Source of the DNA: Saksenaea vasiformis B4078
Lineage: Eukaryota > Mucoromycota > Mucoromycetes > Mucorales > Saksenaeaceae
Direction of reading: 5' to 3'
Length of the DNA stretch: 51,255 bases
NCBI GenBank assembly: GCA_000697055.1
Contig: JNDT01001755.1
Span: 1 to 51,255, forward strand
Part shown: piece by piece, positions 1 to 10,383 of the stretch
Numbering within the stretch: the first letter of the stretch is position 1
Layout of the letters: the number at the start of each line of letters is the position of its first letter
Position numbers and translations under genes: made by a program
The notes under the pieces: generated by a model
What the model saw: only the letters and a program-made list of their open reading frames with translations
What the model was told of the DNA's origin: nothing
The model's database searches: none

Positions 1-233
1 GCGGTTCGGACATTTATCCCAGTGATGAATGCTGCTTCTTTTGTTGTTCGTCGTTCTTCAATCACCAAATAAGACAGTTTCCTGTTTACCGCGGCGTTTA
101 TCGTCTGTATGATCCTCTCGCCCTAGCTTAGTTACCTGTTCACACTCTCGTCGGTTTGGAAAGTGAACGAGGTTTGTACATCTGCATTACCATTTCTTTC
201 CCACCATCCGTCACGCAAAGTAGCTGCACACGA

Positions 234-539
234 ACGAGGCAATTCTGCCCACCCATTTGGTTCATCATTCTTCGTACATATTGATGTCAAACGAAGTAAC
301 TCCATTCATATCCAATGAAGCGGCTTCAGCTTCATGTAATCATTGTCAAAGGCTAGATCATCATTATCTGAAGTTGATTTCTATGACGCAAAAGGTCTAA
401 CCAGCGCAAACCTGTTCGATTGGTCAGCGCGAAAATTATATTCCATCGACGCAAATCAACACGCAAAACCATGTAAAGGATGTCACCTCATTTTGATGTT
501 ATGTCTGATGCGCAAAATGAGTGGGCAGAATTGTCTCGT
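234..539. repeat. Short inverted-repeat element (MITE-like)
   Basis: The ends at 234-258 and 515-539 are inverted repeats of 25 bp that match at 23 positions, with core AATTCTGCCCAC. They enclose about 256 bp with no coding capacity. The interior has several irregularly spaced GCGCAAA/ACGCAAA words. This is the size of a non-autonomous DNA transposon. I see no clear target-site duplication, so the true ends may lie slightly further out. The repeats are seen directly; the MITE label is inference. Confidence 0.5.
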
Positions 540-602
540 CCAAATCCAGCCATCTTGACTGGAAGATGGTAGGAAGGAGGTAGTCATGTAAACGATAACT
601 TT

Positions 603-1321
603 ATGCGGATGCGTACATTGGCAAATGCCTCATTATTTGCTGATACTAAAGATGAAAGCTTAATTGGCCTTATCCACTTTCCAAACAGGCCATGTGTGTA
701 CCATGAGCATGAAGGTAGAACGAGAGGTTCATATAGAAAATATAGTCCACAGCAAATCCAAAAGCTGTTTGATTTGGTAAATTGAAGAAGGACAAACAGC
801 AAAGGAAGCAGCGCTTATCACAGGTAGAGATATCCGAACCGCTCAACACTATATCAAAACGTACAATCGGGATGAAGAAAGATGTATACCCGGTGTTCAG
901 AGAAAGCCTCGTACTAGATGTTATGATAAGCTGACTGGAACTCTTGTAGATTATGTTGACAGAAATCCTACTGCTATCCTGACTGATATAAAAAGGAGCT
1001 TATGTGAGGCGTTTGAAGACTTAACGGTCACAGAATCAGCTAGGCATTTGGTCAATAAATGCCCTATAACTCTGGAAAAAAATGGGAAAGCTTCCTGCTG
1101 CAAGGGATTCTGACCGGATGATAGCTTTGCGAAAGGAGAAAGTTGCAGAAGACTTTTTTCAAAATAAAAATGAGACGGGAGAAGTCAGCGAGACTAAGAT
1201 GAAGGTTTTTATTACTCAAAGGGTCCTCTCTTATATGCTTCTAAAATATGATCCGGACACTGATGGTGAGACATCTTGTAAACCAGTAATGACAAGAGTA
1301 AAAGGTTTCATCCGAGTTTAA
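603..1321 (+). pseudogene. Decayed Tc1/IS630-like transposase N-terminus
   Basis: Three overlapping reading frames together resemble the N-terminal half of a Tc1/mariner-IS630 transposase. The first (603-785) ends in a helix-turn-helix start, with YSPQQIQKLFDLV. The reading continues in another frame from about 780 with EEGQTAKEAALITGRDIRTA, the second part of a homeodomain-like DNA-binding fold. It shifts again near 1082 into KLPAARDSDRMIALRKEKV, a linker-type segment before the DDE domain. At least two frameshifts separate the pieces. No DDE catalytic core follows, because sequence similarity stops near 1300. The copy is a truncated fossil. Family assignment rests on pattern recognition of the HTH and linker. 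Confidence 0.55.
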
Positions 1322-1835
1322 AGATACAAATGATGCGATTACATAATTGATCTATAATTGGTAGTGTGAATAGATAATGATGGCCCTGGACAATCGGTAA
1401 CAAAGATCAGGATCAAGATTCGGGCCGCAGGTCCGCAGTAAAGAAGAAGTAATGTATCGCATAGTAGTCTATTCATCATCTATTCTTCATGAAAATGGCG
1501 CGTTGTCATCGCCTGGCAGATTTTCTTGTGTTGTCAGTCTTAGAAAAATTGGGTCGGACTTGTTTTCCATCTCATCCCTTCTCTCTTCTTTTTCTTTTCT
1601 CTATTCGACACTGAAATGGAGGGCCTTTCTTTTCAAACACATGCATTGATTTGGTCAATGTTCATGCTCTCTTTGACAGCATACAGTGCAAGATCCTATA
1701 TCTTACATAAGAAGATAAAGAAGGCAGCTGATATCAAGTTGCAGGAGGAAATCACGGAGATGAAAGAGAAAGAGAAAAGCAAGGACCTGTATTATCGGTA
1801 TTGATTGATAACAATCCACTCCAGAACGTCAGTAT

Positions 1836-4280
1836 ACATGCGGCTCATGTGGTCAGCAAGGTCACAGAGACCGTCGATCTTATGAATGTCCCATGAAGCA
1901 AAATAAAGGTGAGCATGTAATACTACTGTCAGCCCTTCAACACTAAATAATTCATGACCGCTGGCATGAAAAGGAAACGCGGTACAACAGAACAGACTGA
2001 TCAAACCAAAGACGACAAAAAACGTGGACGACAAAGCAAGAGAGCAAATTCAAGTAATGCCCTACTTGCGGTTCCGCCGAACACAGTAGCACGAGAGCGA
2101 AATCATGCACAGCCCACAAAAGATCCGCAGAAGAACTTCTGGAAGAAACCCTAGGAAAAGACTGGGAGACATACACCCGGCAATGTCCACTGGCATCTGT
2201 CATTCGACCTAACCATAGAGATCGATTTTCTGACAGTGTCCAGGAACTGTCTAAGTACTCGAGGATCGTTGTCTCAAGGACCCAGTTGTTCGTCAACCAG
2301 TTTATACTTGACCATGATTCCATCGCTCCGATAGTATTCACTCAAAATTTCTTCTATTCCGTGATGCAGCTGATTGTGGGCAAGTCCATAAGTACCACCA
2401 ATGACAAGCTTCCTGTGGACCTTGAAAGTTCATGGCTTACCTTCAAGCATGAACATCCCGCTCTACGAGAACCGCTTCGTACCAGTCTCAGAGATTCTGA
2501 TGTGTTCGCGGAAGCCTGTGTCCTGCTTACCACTTCATATTCCAACAATATTGTTGAAAATTTCGAGAGAGATGTCTGTTCGTTCATCGAACATGAGTTG
2601 ACAAGTTCCTTCCCGGTACGTATTGATATATCTTCTAGACACGTTTGTTAACCATTATCTACAGGAACTGAAGAAATGGGAATTGAAGGAGATCTCATCA
2701 AGGTACGCATTTGAGCGTATCGCCGGTGGAACACCGGAATGGCCCGATAAAGTGGATCCAGGCTTGCCATTGGTGGCCATCGTCGACAAGCTATGCGATG
2801 ACCTGGCGGCTCTAGCGCCTAAACCTGCAACGCCACAATCGATTTCTGCGTCACCTGGCGCATTAAAGTATATACTGTCCTCTTATGAAGAAAAGCATCA
2901 GACTGCTGAGTCAGAATCAGAAACCGAATCCACTGAGTTCTTTTATGAAGAAGAGCATCAGGTCGCCGAGTCTGAAGAGAAATCCACTGATGAATCTCTT
3001 CCTCGGCTCTTCTCCATTTCGCCGAAGCCAAGTTTCAAATAGCGATTCATTTCTATCAATGCTGCGCTCCTCGCAAGCTTGTTATCTCTACAAAGGCCTG
3101 AAAAGCCGAGCGAATACCCACGAGTATTCTTCCAAGCTGTTGATTTTTCCCGCTTTGGATTTAAAAGGTACAAAACATATATCCGTATTTCGATTTCTTT
3201 GCAAATATTCACTTTTCTATTATACCTGTATAGCTGGGAATATTTTACTCAAGATACAGCCTGCCGTTTTCATGCAGAACACTTTACGACGGGTTCACAG
3301 TCGACCTGCTTTTTGCAGGGAAATCACGAGGAAAGTTGCCGGCAACAGAGCTAGATCTGGATGACTTCAGCATCGACGAAGTAGAGCGCCGATTCAAACT
3401 TTGGGCGCTAGATCCTGGATTAAAATCAGATTTACACCGCTGCAGACGGAAATGGATCACTGAACAGGTACGCCGGGTATCAACCAAAGGGTACTATGCT
3501 ATGACCGGATCTACACGAAGAGCAAGGCAGTTGCAGAAAAGAAAGGACGCAAGAAGAGCTTGTGAATATCCTTACGCATGGAGGAAAAAGTACTCGAAGC
3601 GACAGAGAAAGAAAACGAGACAGAATAGAAGAAAAAGGAGAAAGAAGTGCCTCAAGCGCCGAGAACGAAGCAAGTTGAAGTGGAAATCAGGGTTAGTGAT
3701 AACAATATATAAGCAAGAGTACAGCATTAACGGTTTTGAATCAAGCCCGAGGGTTTCTGCAATTAGATCAACCCAAAGCAAGCCACACCCCAAAACCAAT
3801 AAATGGCACCCCTCAGCGTTTCAGACAAGCGAAAAGATACCGTTAATTGTCTTCGGATCAGCAATGTTTGGTGCCAGCGGACATTGTTCCAGAAAAGAAA
3901 CGCGCGCAGCGGTCGTGAACTCATGTTGGAAGATGTTTAAGAGACAAGAGAGGAGGGGCGAGCTGGTTGCAGTAACGGTCGATGAGTTTTACACCTCCCA
4001 GGTTAGTTGCTTTCTATTTTCATTCATGATGATCTTTTAGATTTGCAATGCGTGCCATCAGAAAGGCCTGGACAAAGTGACAACGTCGGATTACGTATCC
4101 CACCACGGTGTAGTAGTTTGCAAACACTGCCATACACCGTGGCAACGGAATGTCAATTCCGCCAAAATATTATCACATAGCGAAATCGGTGTGGAGTGGA
4201 TCCGGACGGCCAACCGAACTTTGCCGACCAACCCAATAAATCGCCACTGCGAATGTGGTTTCTCTGCTGCTTTCGGGTAA
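1836..4280 (+). pseudogene. Fanzor (eukaryotic TnpB-like) RNA-guided nuclease, broken copy
   Basis: Pieces appear in the family order. There are two zinc knuckles (CGSCGQQGH at 1839 and CPTCGSAEH at 2058). A conserved helical N-domain spans 2090-2615, ending in FIEHELTSSFP. An intron lies at 2616-2664, a second N-domain part at 2665-3167 and an intron at 3168-3233. Next come a wedge-like segment (VDLLFAGKSRGK) and RuvC-I (KLWALDPG, about 3400). RuvC-II lies near 3850 (VFGSAMFG), followed by TSQ, an intron at 4002-4040, and a zinc ribbon CNAC...CKHC with RuvC-III (WQRNVNSAK). Breaks are a frame change between the knuckles, an in-frame TAG at 3040 where a Trp codon is expected, and a 1-nt frameshift near 3288. 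The RuvC-II acidic residue is missing and the RuvC-III Asp is Asn. It is therefore very unlikely to encode an active nuclease. Fanzors are usually transposon passengers, which fits the surroundings. Confidence 0.78.
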
Positions 4281-4730
4281 CAAGGTTTAGATATTTACGT
4301 ATTACGGTAAGCTCAAGTCTCTGAAAGTGCACATCTCTTACAATTTCTACGCTTCTCTTCCTCAGATATTATTTTGGTTGTATAATTTGTGGTAAGTAAA
4401 TCATATCAATCGAGGAGCTACAGCATCCTTACTTTATCTCATGCGAACGCAAATTTAATCTCGAGTAGCGCAAACTCTTACACAATAAACAGTAAGCATT
4501 ACTAGCATTTCTCCACTTCGCTTCGCTCGTTCCGTTGCAGCCGCACGCGGCTGGGCAGAATTTGTATTGTACCATTAGCATTTTCGTATGCTGACGTTCG
4601 ATTATGGTAAGAGACGGCGGAAAAACCCTATGATGAAAAAAAAAAAAAAACTTTGGCGCAAAATATTGTGGAGCAAGATACTATGGACCAAGAGGTTATG
4701 AGGCTATGAGGCAATGAGGTTGCAGCAACT
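4281..4730. other. Intergenic, no gene recognised
   Basis: AT-rich sequence between the Fanzor stop and the Helitron fragment. It holds a 14-bp A run near 4636. No open frame here resembles a known family, and no element termini were recognised. Confidence 0.5.
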
Positions 4731-4734
4731 TCAT

Positions 4735-5205
4735 CAATCATAGGTAGATTTTCTGTGCGGCGATCAGGACCTTGAATCAAGAACATCGTAATCGATGGGC
4801 TGCCGGTAACCTGAGCTATGTCCTTTGTATTGTACTGATTGTCGTGCTCCTGCAAGACTTCAAAGGCCGTCTTATAGACACGAATGAAAGGGTTATTGAT
4901 TTCGTGTAACATCTCAGTCAAATGCCGGGTGATTTCAGCGTCAAGCTCAGCGTATTGTGCGGAGCGAGCATTGCTTCCATATAAAGGATCATGTATGTAG
5001 AACTGTGTGAAGGAAGGGAGTGCACCTTCTGTAGGAAGAAGCTGCCCTTGAAGATGATATACTTCGCCATGGATGGCGGTGTCAGAGCCCTCTGATACAT
5101 GACGATGACGCCGAGTTCCAGGGCGTGAGGCCTCTGGCTGTGCTTCGTCTGATTCTCTTTGACGTTTACGATAATGCCAAGCACGGCTGCGCAATCTGCG
5201 TGGAT
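4735..5205 (-). pseudogene. Helitron Rep/helicase N-terminal (helitron-like domain) fragment
   Basis: The minus-strand reading contains the signature of the Helitron helicase-like N-terminal domain. It has a GEVYHLQGQLLP block, a FTQFYIHDP block (family form AQLYIYDP), then a TEMLHEINNPFIRVYKTA block and NLPMIDEVAA. In complete Helitrons this domain precedes the HUH Rep nuclease and SF1 helicase, which drive rolling-circle transposition. Neither the HUH motif nor helicase motifs are present, and the reading runs into a lysine/phenylalanine low-complexity tail. This is a short captured or decayed fragment. It lies in opposite orientation to the flanking Fanzor and CRN genes. Confidence 0.72.
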
Positions 5206-5262
5206 AGCACGTTCTTTTGTCACCATCTTATGATGATCATCGTTAGCATTTGTTGCAGCCAA

Positions 5263-5885
5263 TGCTACTTCTAGTGATTGCTATGGAAGGCTACCTCGAT
5301 CTAATATTAAAAGCTGTTTACATTTAGAACACTTATTCTTTTCTGTTATTTTTTTTTTCGGTAAGATAGAAAGCAGAAGAAGGATAGCAAAGTAAAGAGG
5401 GTCACGCTTGGAGGATGGTCGGAAATTTTGTAGATATGAAATCATCTCCGAATCCAAAAGGTTTAAAATGCAGTATTTCAGTACGCTTCAGTGTTCTAAA
5501 AGATGCAATGGATCGAAGCGATTGCCGATACTCAATGATACAAACATTTCTCATTTGTTTTGTTAAAAAAACAGTTCTCTCCAGGAAGAGGAGTTCCCCA
5601 GAAAGAAAGACGATGCGCAATGCGCGAATGCGAAGGATTTATACAATTTATGGGTCGTGCTGAAGAACTTGACCATCCTACGTTGGAATCAGAACAGCGT
5701 TGCTCTGCGCTTTTGAAAAAATCCAGTATCATCGGTCTGAGTCACCAGTCCGGGGGGGGAGAGCGCCAACCAAAGTTAACGTCCGCGCAAATCAATTATC
5801 ACTAAGCGTCAAGCAGTCAATTGGGACGCAGCAGTTTGCCCACGTCTTTCACACTTAGTTTTTACGCACTAAAGATCACTTATTG
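5263..5885. other. Intergenic upstream of the CRN gene
   Basis: One 81-residue open frame at 5560-5805 (plus) has no family features I recognise. Nothing else is supported. The last 100 bp presumably contain the CRN promoter. Confidence 0.35.
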
Positions 5886-7447
5886 ATGTCCCATCCTTCC
5901 GCCATGGACGTTCACTTGCGTATTTACTGCCTCACTAATGGTGAACCTTTATCGAGGTCATTCTCTGTTAAGATTGATTTGACAAATATGGTTGACGATC
6001 TCAAAAAAGCGATCAAGAGCGAAAGGTCTCCCAGGTTTGACGACATTGCTGCGGACGAACTCACACTCTGGCGTGTCTCGATTCCATACAGTGACGACTA
6101 ATCACCATTGATGATCGACAGCGTGAATGACAAAACGAAGCTAGCCCCGGTAACCCGCCTTTCAAAGATGTTTCTCCAAGAGCTTCAGGAGGAAGCAATC
6201 TACATCATTGTGCAGCCGCCTCCATCAGGTAATGACACACGGCTACTCGTTCACGTTTGTCCTTTTTCTCACACACGTCATTTACTGTATGTCATTATGC
6301 TGTCTACGTTGTCTAGCCTCATCCTCGATAAGCAATTTTGGTTCGTCGCCCCATATCCGAGACGTGCCTGGTAAATCTACGTGTTAATATTTAATTTCTT
6401 TTCGCTCACCAACCTGTGATAGCTTTGATTGAGAAGGTCGTGGATGATTTTTTCTCAAAGAAACGCTCTCTGACTGCGTTTCTTGAAGACTTTGTTCTAG
6501 GCAAGGTTGACATACCTAGGACTGAAGGCAACCTGGCGGGGTTGCCTATAATATGGAGGAGAAACGAAAGTCCACTAAGAGAATCTCGACCGTCGTTTCT
6601 CTTATCGAAGCCTTCAAAACCGTTCGAGAATACCACAGTAAGGACGTCAGAAGAGGCCATGGAAAGGATCCACAGAGAACCGGAGGATTTGCCACTCTTC
6701 GGTGTTAGCGGTTGTGGTAAAACGCGAACGGTAATCGAGCTGCTTGCAAAGCAATGGGGATTCTATTTCAACGCCAGTAGCACAGATCTGGGTTCAAAAG
6801 ACATGATGACACTCCTAAAAATGCGAATAGACACGAAAAGTGATTACGACACCAAACATGCAGAACTCGATGACCTTAAGAAGAAGAAAGCGTATGGTGA
6901 CCAGGCTGTAGCGCTTGTGGATGTTCTCCTAATCACCCGACTTATGATTCTCGAATGGTGTCTGAAAATTGACCAGAACAAAGCATTCACTCCGGAGAGA
7001 TGGATGCTTCTTCAAGTCTGCCCGTATGTCTTCACCTATGAGGAGCAAATAATCGATGATTTCTTCGATGTGCTGTTCAACGCTATTGCAACTGAAATTT
7101 TCAACGGTGAACACTACTACGCCAAACTTCCTAAATATTTGAAAGCGACGTTCGGTCGTGTAACGGATCTACTTAGCGGCTACGGTGTTCATATTGGAAA
7201 AGGCTATAAATTCCTGATAGTTCTCGACGAAGCACAGAACTTGCGAGACATTGGATTTGGCGACTATGTCTCCACGCAAAACGGTGAACCGCGGCCAGTT
7301 CGCTCTCCGATCCTGCATGGGTTTCGACATATATGCATGAGCGAAGACTTCTACAGTATAATTCCATGCGGAACTGAAGACACTTCTCACGCAATCACGT
7401 CTAAGGTTTCTAGGGACGGTCGTTTCTCATGTACGTCTTCCGATTAG
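5886..7447 (+). pseudogene. Crinkler (CRN) protein with P-loop NTPase effector domain; one in-frame stop
   Basis: The N-terminus is a fungal CRN header: a ubiquitin-like fold beginning HLRIYCLTNGE, then the signature PRFDDIAADELTLWRVSIP. Exons are 5886-6228, 6317-6370 and 6423-7447, with consistent phases. They would give about 473 codons if not for a TAA at 6099-6101, just after the header. Everything downstream stays in frame. After the linker (VPALIEKVVDDFF, then a WRR block) comes an NTPase with Walker A GVSGCGKT (about residues 226-233) and Walker B FLIVLDEAQ (about 395-403). It ends soon after LHGFRHICM and IPCGT, which usually lie well before the C-terminus, so the 3' part looks truncated. 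CRN proteins are known from oomycetes, chytrids and Glomeromycotina as secreted or nuclear effectors. A role here is inference. Confidence 0.8.
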
Positions 7448-7642
7448 TGCTTTCGCTTTTCTATCTGATACCTCATCTCTGGTGAATCGGAAGCAGGCTA
7501 GAGACGATGTGATTGAAGAAAGCGATTTTCATTGGTACCTCGTAACTTTTATTCAAAGAAGGAAATGAGACACCTCTGGCGCAATCGCGCCTAAGGTTTC
7601 TAGGGATGGCCGTTTCTTACGTACGTCTTCCGATCAGTGCTT
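7380..7642. repeat. 73-bp direct repeat at the CRN 3' end
   Basis: Positions 7380-7452 and 7570-7642 align without gaps at 63 of 73 bases. Nine of the ten differences are transitions. The first copy encodes the last residues and stop of the CRN reading. The second copy lies in downstream sequence, with unrelated bases between. Confidence 0.8.
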
Positions 7643-9271
7643 AATGCTGAAACGCCCTTTTTGTCTGGTTTCAACGTTGAATTGATTGTCAGCTAAAGTC
7701 AGTTGTCAAAGGTTCCTTAAGAAACATAGCCGTTAAAAGCAGTAAAGCACATCGCTACAAGCAAATCGATCAGGGACATAAAAATTTAAAGACTGAAATA
7801 CGCAGTTTCAGAGAAACAAACTGCCACGTTATCTAACGGGATACAATACAAATGGCAAACAGAAACGTCTTGACAGGAAAAAAAAATTGGCAGGTCAAAA
7901 GCTTGGAGAGCTTATTTTGGCGGAGTCCCCATTTGGCTGGGGACTCAAGTCGGGGACGCAAATAGGTAATAGAGGTGGATTTTCGGAAATTCTGCAGATA
8001 GGGATTTTTGTCAGGCGCCAGGCAAATGATAATTTACTTACCTTTGGGGCTCGTGTAGGACGAAGGTGACTTGTACTGCACCCATGCTCAATTGGTGGAT
8101 ATTTCTCCTGTGCCGTAAGTTCCGGGGCTTTGAATAGTGAGTAATTTGGGTCCGCTATTACTGAAATACACTATCCTCTTATTGTATCCTTCCCGAAGAC
8201 ACTCGGTGCAAAATATCAAGCCACACAATCCGCGGTTCCCTATCTGGACAACATAATGAATGGAAATGGGTATCTCTTGATTTTGCTCCTACGTAGACGT
8301 CGGAAGACAAGCTCATTGACATGCGAGGCAACCAGGATGACGGATTAATTGTTGGTGAGGGTCTTCGTGTTCAATAATGTTTGCGTACTGATATGGTACA
8401 TCGTCCTGCCTCTTAAGTTCATCATCGAACTGGATAATGCCATATTTCTCCAATCTAGCATCTGTCCGATTTTTGCTAACGTTAAAGGGAGACAGCAGAA
8501 CTATCCTCGCTTGTCAGGCAAGTGTAAAATAAAGGGGAAAAATCAATGGATTCTAGGTGACAAAGGCTTATTGGTAATAGCCAGCGGAGACAGAGCAATG
8601 AAAGGCGGCTTGAGAAACAAAAGAACATCAGTTCAAAAACTCTCATTTATCCTGGTCCGTATAGTTTGGTATAGACGTCCTCGGGTTTGACTTCATCCTT
8701 ACGAGTACTATATCATTTGACCCGGTGACAAGCTCAGAGTTGTGCTGGAAGGTCATCCTGCACACATTATGTCGTGTAAAAACTACTTGTAGAATTTCTC
8801 CATGATACAACCTGTAAGTTCGGAGCAGCCATGCTCATCAACCGCAGGTCTCTACCCAGCGGAGTAGGAAAAAAGTTGATTGCTCATTTTGGGCTGCAAA
8901 AAGCTAGAGATGTGTGACAACTTTGTCCGCGTATACGACATCTGATTTGTCGCGGAGTGCAAAAGTATATACATGCATACGACCTCCAGCCTGCAACCCC
9001 ACAATTGATGGGGTCCGAAATCGATTTTGGGAAAGAGCATGTTTAGTATGGATTACAGCAGTGCATAGAAATTTGATTTTTGTTTGGACATCTTTTTTTT
9101 TGCATAAAGAGTGGGCCGGCCTGGCAGAATTCGGCCATGAAGGTTTTTTACTTAAGGCGGAAATAATGCATGGGAAAAATTGGAGGTGATGCGCCTGCCC
9201 AACCGTCACAAGAACCATAACTATTCCCACACGCACTCGAATGACTTTTGCTTTGTTCTTTCTTTTTAACT
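7643..9271. other. Gene-poor stretch between CRN and aldolase
   Basis: About 1.6 kb with only short open frames, none with recognisable domains. Part of it (7700-8700) could be decayed 3' sequence of the CRN gene, but I cannot show this. The last 100 bp are CT/T-rich before the aldolase ATG, as in many fungal promoters. Confidence 0.4.
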
Positions 9272-10282
9272 ATGGCTTCGACTGCATTAGGAAAAGGTGT
9301 ATATGTTCCGATTCCTACATTTTTCACTGTCAATGAAGATTTGGATATTGAATCTCTCGAGAAACATATACAATTCCTCTCTGGCACTGGTATCAGGGGT
9401 ATCATCTTTATGGGATCGATGGGAGAAGGTGTACACTTGACAGATGAGGAACGCATAACCGTACTTCGAGAAGGACGGAAGTTTATCCAGAAATACGATC
9501 CATCTATCCAAGTTATCGCAGGCACGGGTGCTCCTTCCGCGAGACAAACAATCAAACTCTGCCGTGACGCCGCGCAAGCTGGCGCTGTTTTTGCACTTGT
9601 TCTCCCGCCATCCTATTATCGACCGAGTATGGACGGTCCTGCAATTGTTTCATATTTTAAGAGAGTTGCGGATGAATCACCTATACCGATTATTATTTAT
9701 AACTACCCTGGTGTCTGTCAAGGCATCGATATCGATGTCAATACACTAGTTGAACTCTCGAAACATAAAAACATCGTGGGTATCAAAGGGACAGATGGAA
9801 ATATAGGGAAGGTTGGTTATCTTGCGCAACACACCAATCCATCAGGTTTGTACTCCTTTCCTATTTTGTTATTATGCGTCTGTGTTGCTTAGTATTTATC
9901 GGATTCAGAGTTTACCTTGTTGGCCGGTTCCGCGGATTTCTTTTTGCCATCGCTGAGTGTGGGGGCCGTAGGTGTTGTCCCTGGACTCGGTAACATAATG
10001 CCTGAAGCCTGCGTGGAAATCCAGCGATTATTTGATCAAGGCAGATTGGAAGATGCACGAAAGCTCCAACTAGCAGTGGTTGAGGCTGACGATGCGTTTG
10101 CTCGATGGTACGGTATTCCAGGTGTGAAGGCATGCATGGAGGCTATCCTTGGTTATGGCGGTGTTCCACGTAGCCCATTAAGACCTCTAGAGGCGGCAAA
10201 GGCAGAAAAAGTAGAAAAGGCAATTCTGTCGGTGATGGAAAATGTACGCTTACTAGCCGCCGAAAGAGAAAAGGCGAGCTGA
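9272..10282 (+). CDS. DapA-family pyruvate aldolase (HOGA/LGA1-like)
   Basis: Class I aldolase of the dihydrodipicolinate synthase superfamily, predicted to cleave or condense 2-oxo acids through a Schiff base. Two exons (9272-9845 and 9909-10282) join in phase across a 63-bp intron and give 315 residues, the usual length. Motifs are GSMGEG (about 48-53), the YNYP proton-relay tyrosine at about residue 143, and the Schiff-base lysine in GIKGTDGN (about 172). The C-terminal half has LLAGSADFFLPSL and GIPGVKACM. Fungi do not make lysine by the diaminopimelate route, so 4-hydroxy-2-oxoglutarate aldolase or 2-keto-3-deoxy sugar-acid aldolase activity is likelier. Substrate is not decidable from sequence. 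I see no N-terminal targeting peptide. The start is the first ATG in frame after a T-rich leader. Confidence 0.9.
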
Positions 10283-10383
10283 CTTTTTTCCTATTTTGGA
10301 TCATCTGCCACTTCAAATACACGCATCCGAATTTGTTGACACTCTCTTCTTTTCTTTATAACTCTCATTTTCCCCTGAAAATC

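Noticed and set aside
5560..5805. 81-residue plus-strand frame before the CRN
   Set aside because: No recognisable family. Could be real, but nothing in the sequence supports it beyond being open.
8160..8300. Continuation of the CRN effector C-terminus
   Set aside because: One frame is briefly open, but no family motif could be matched and several stops intervene.
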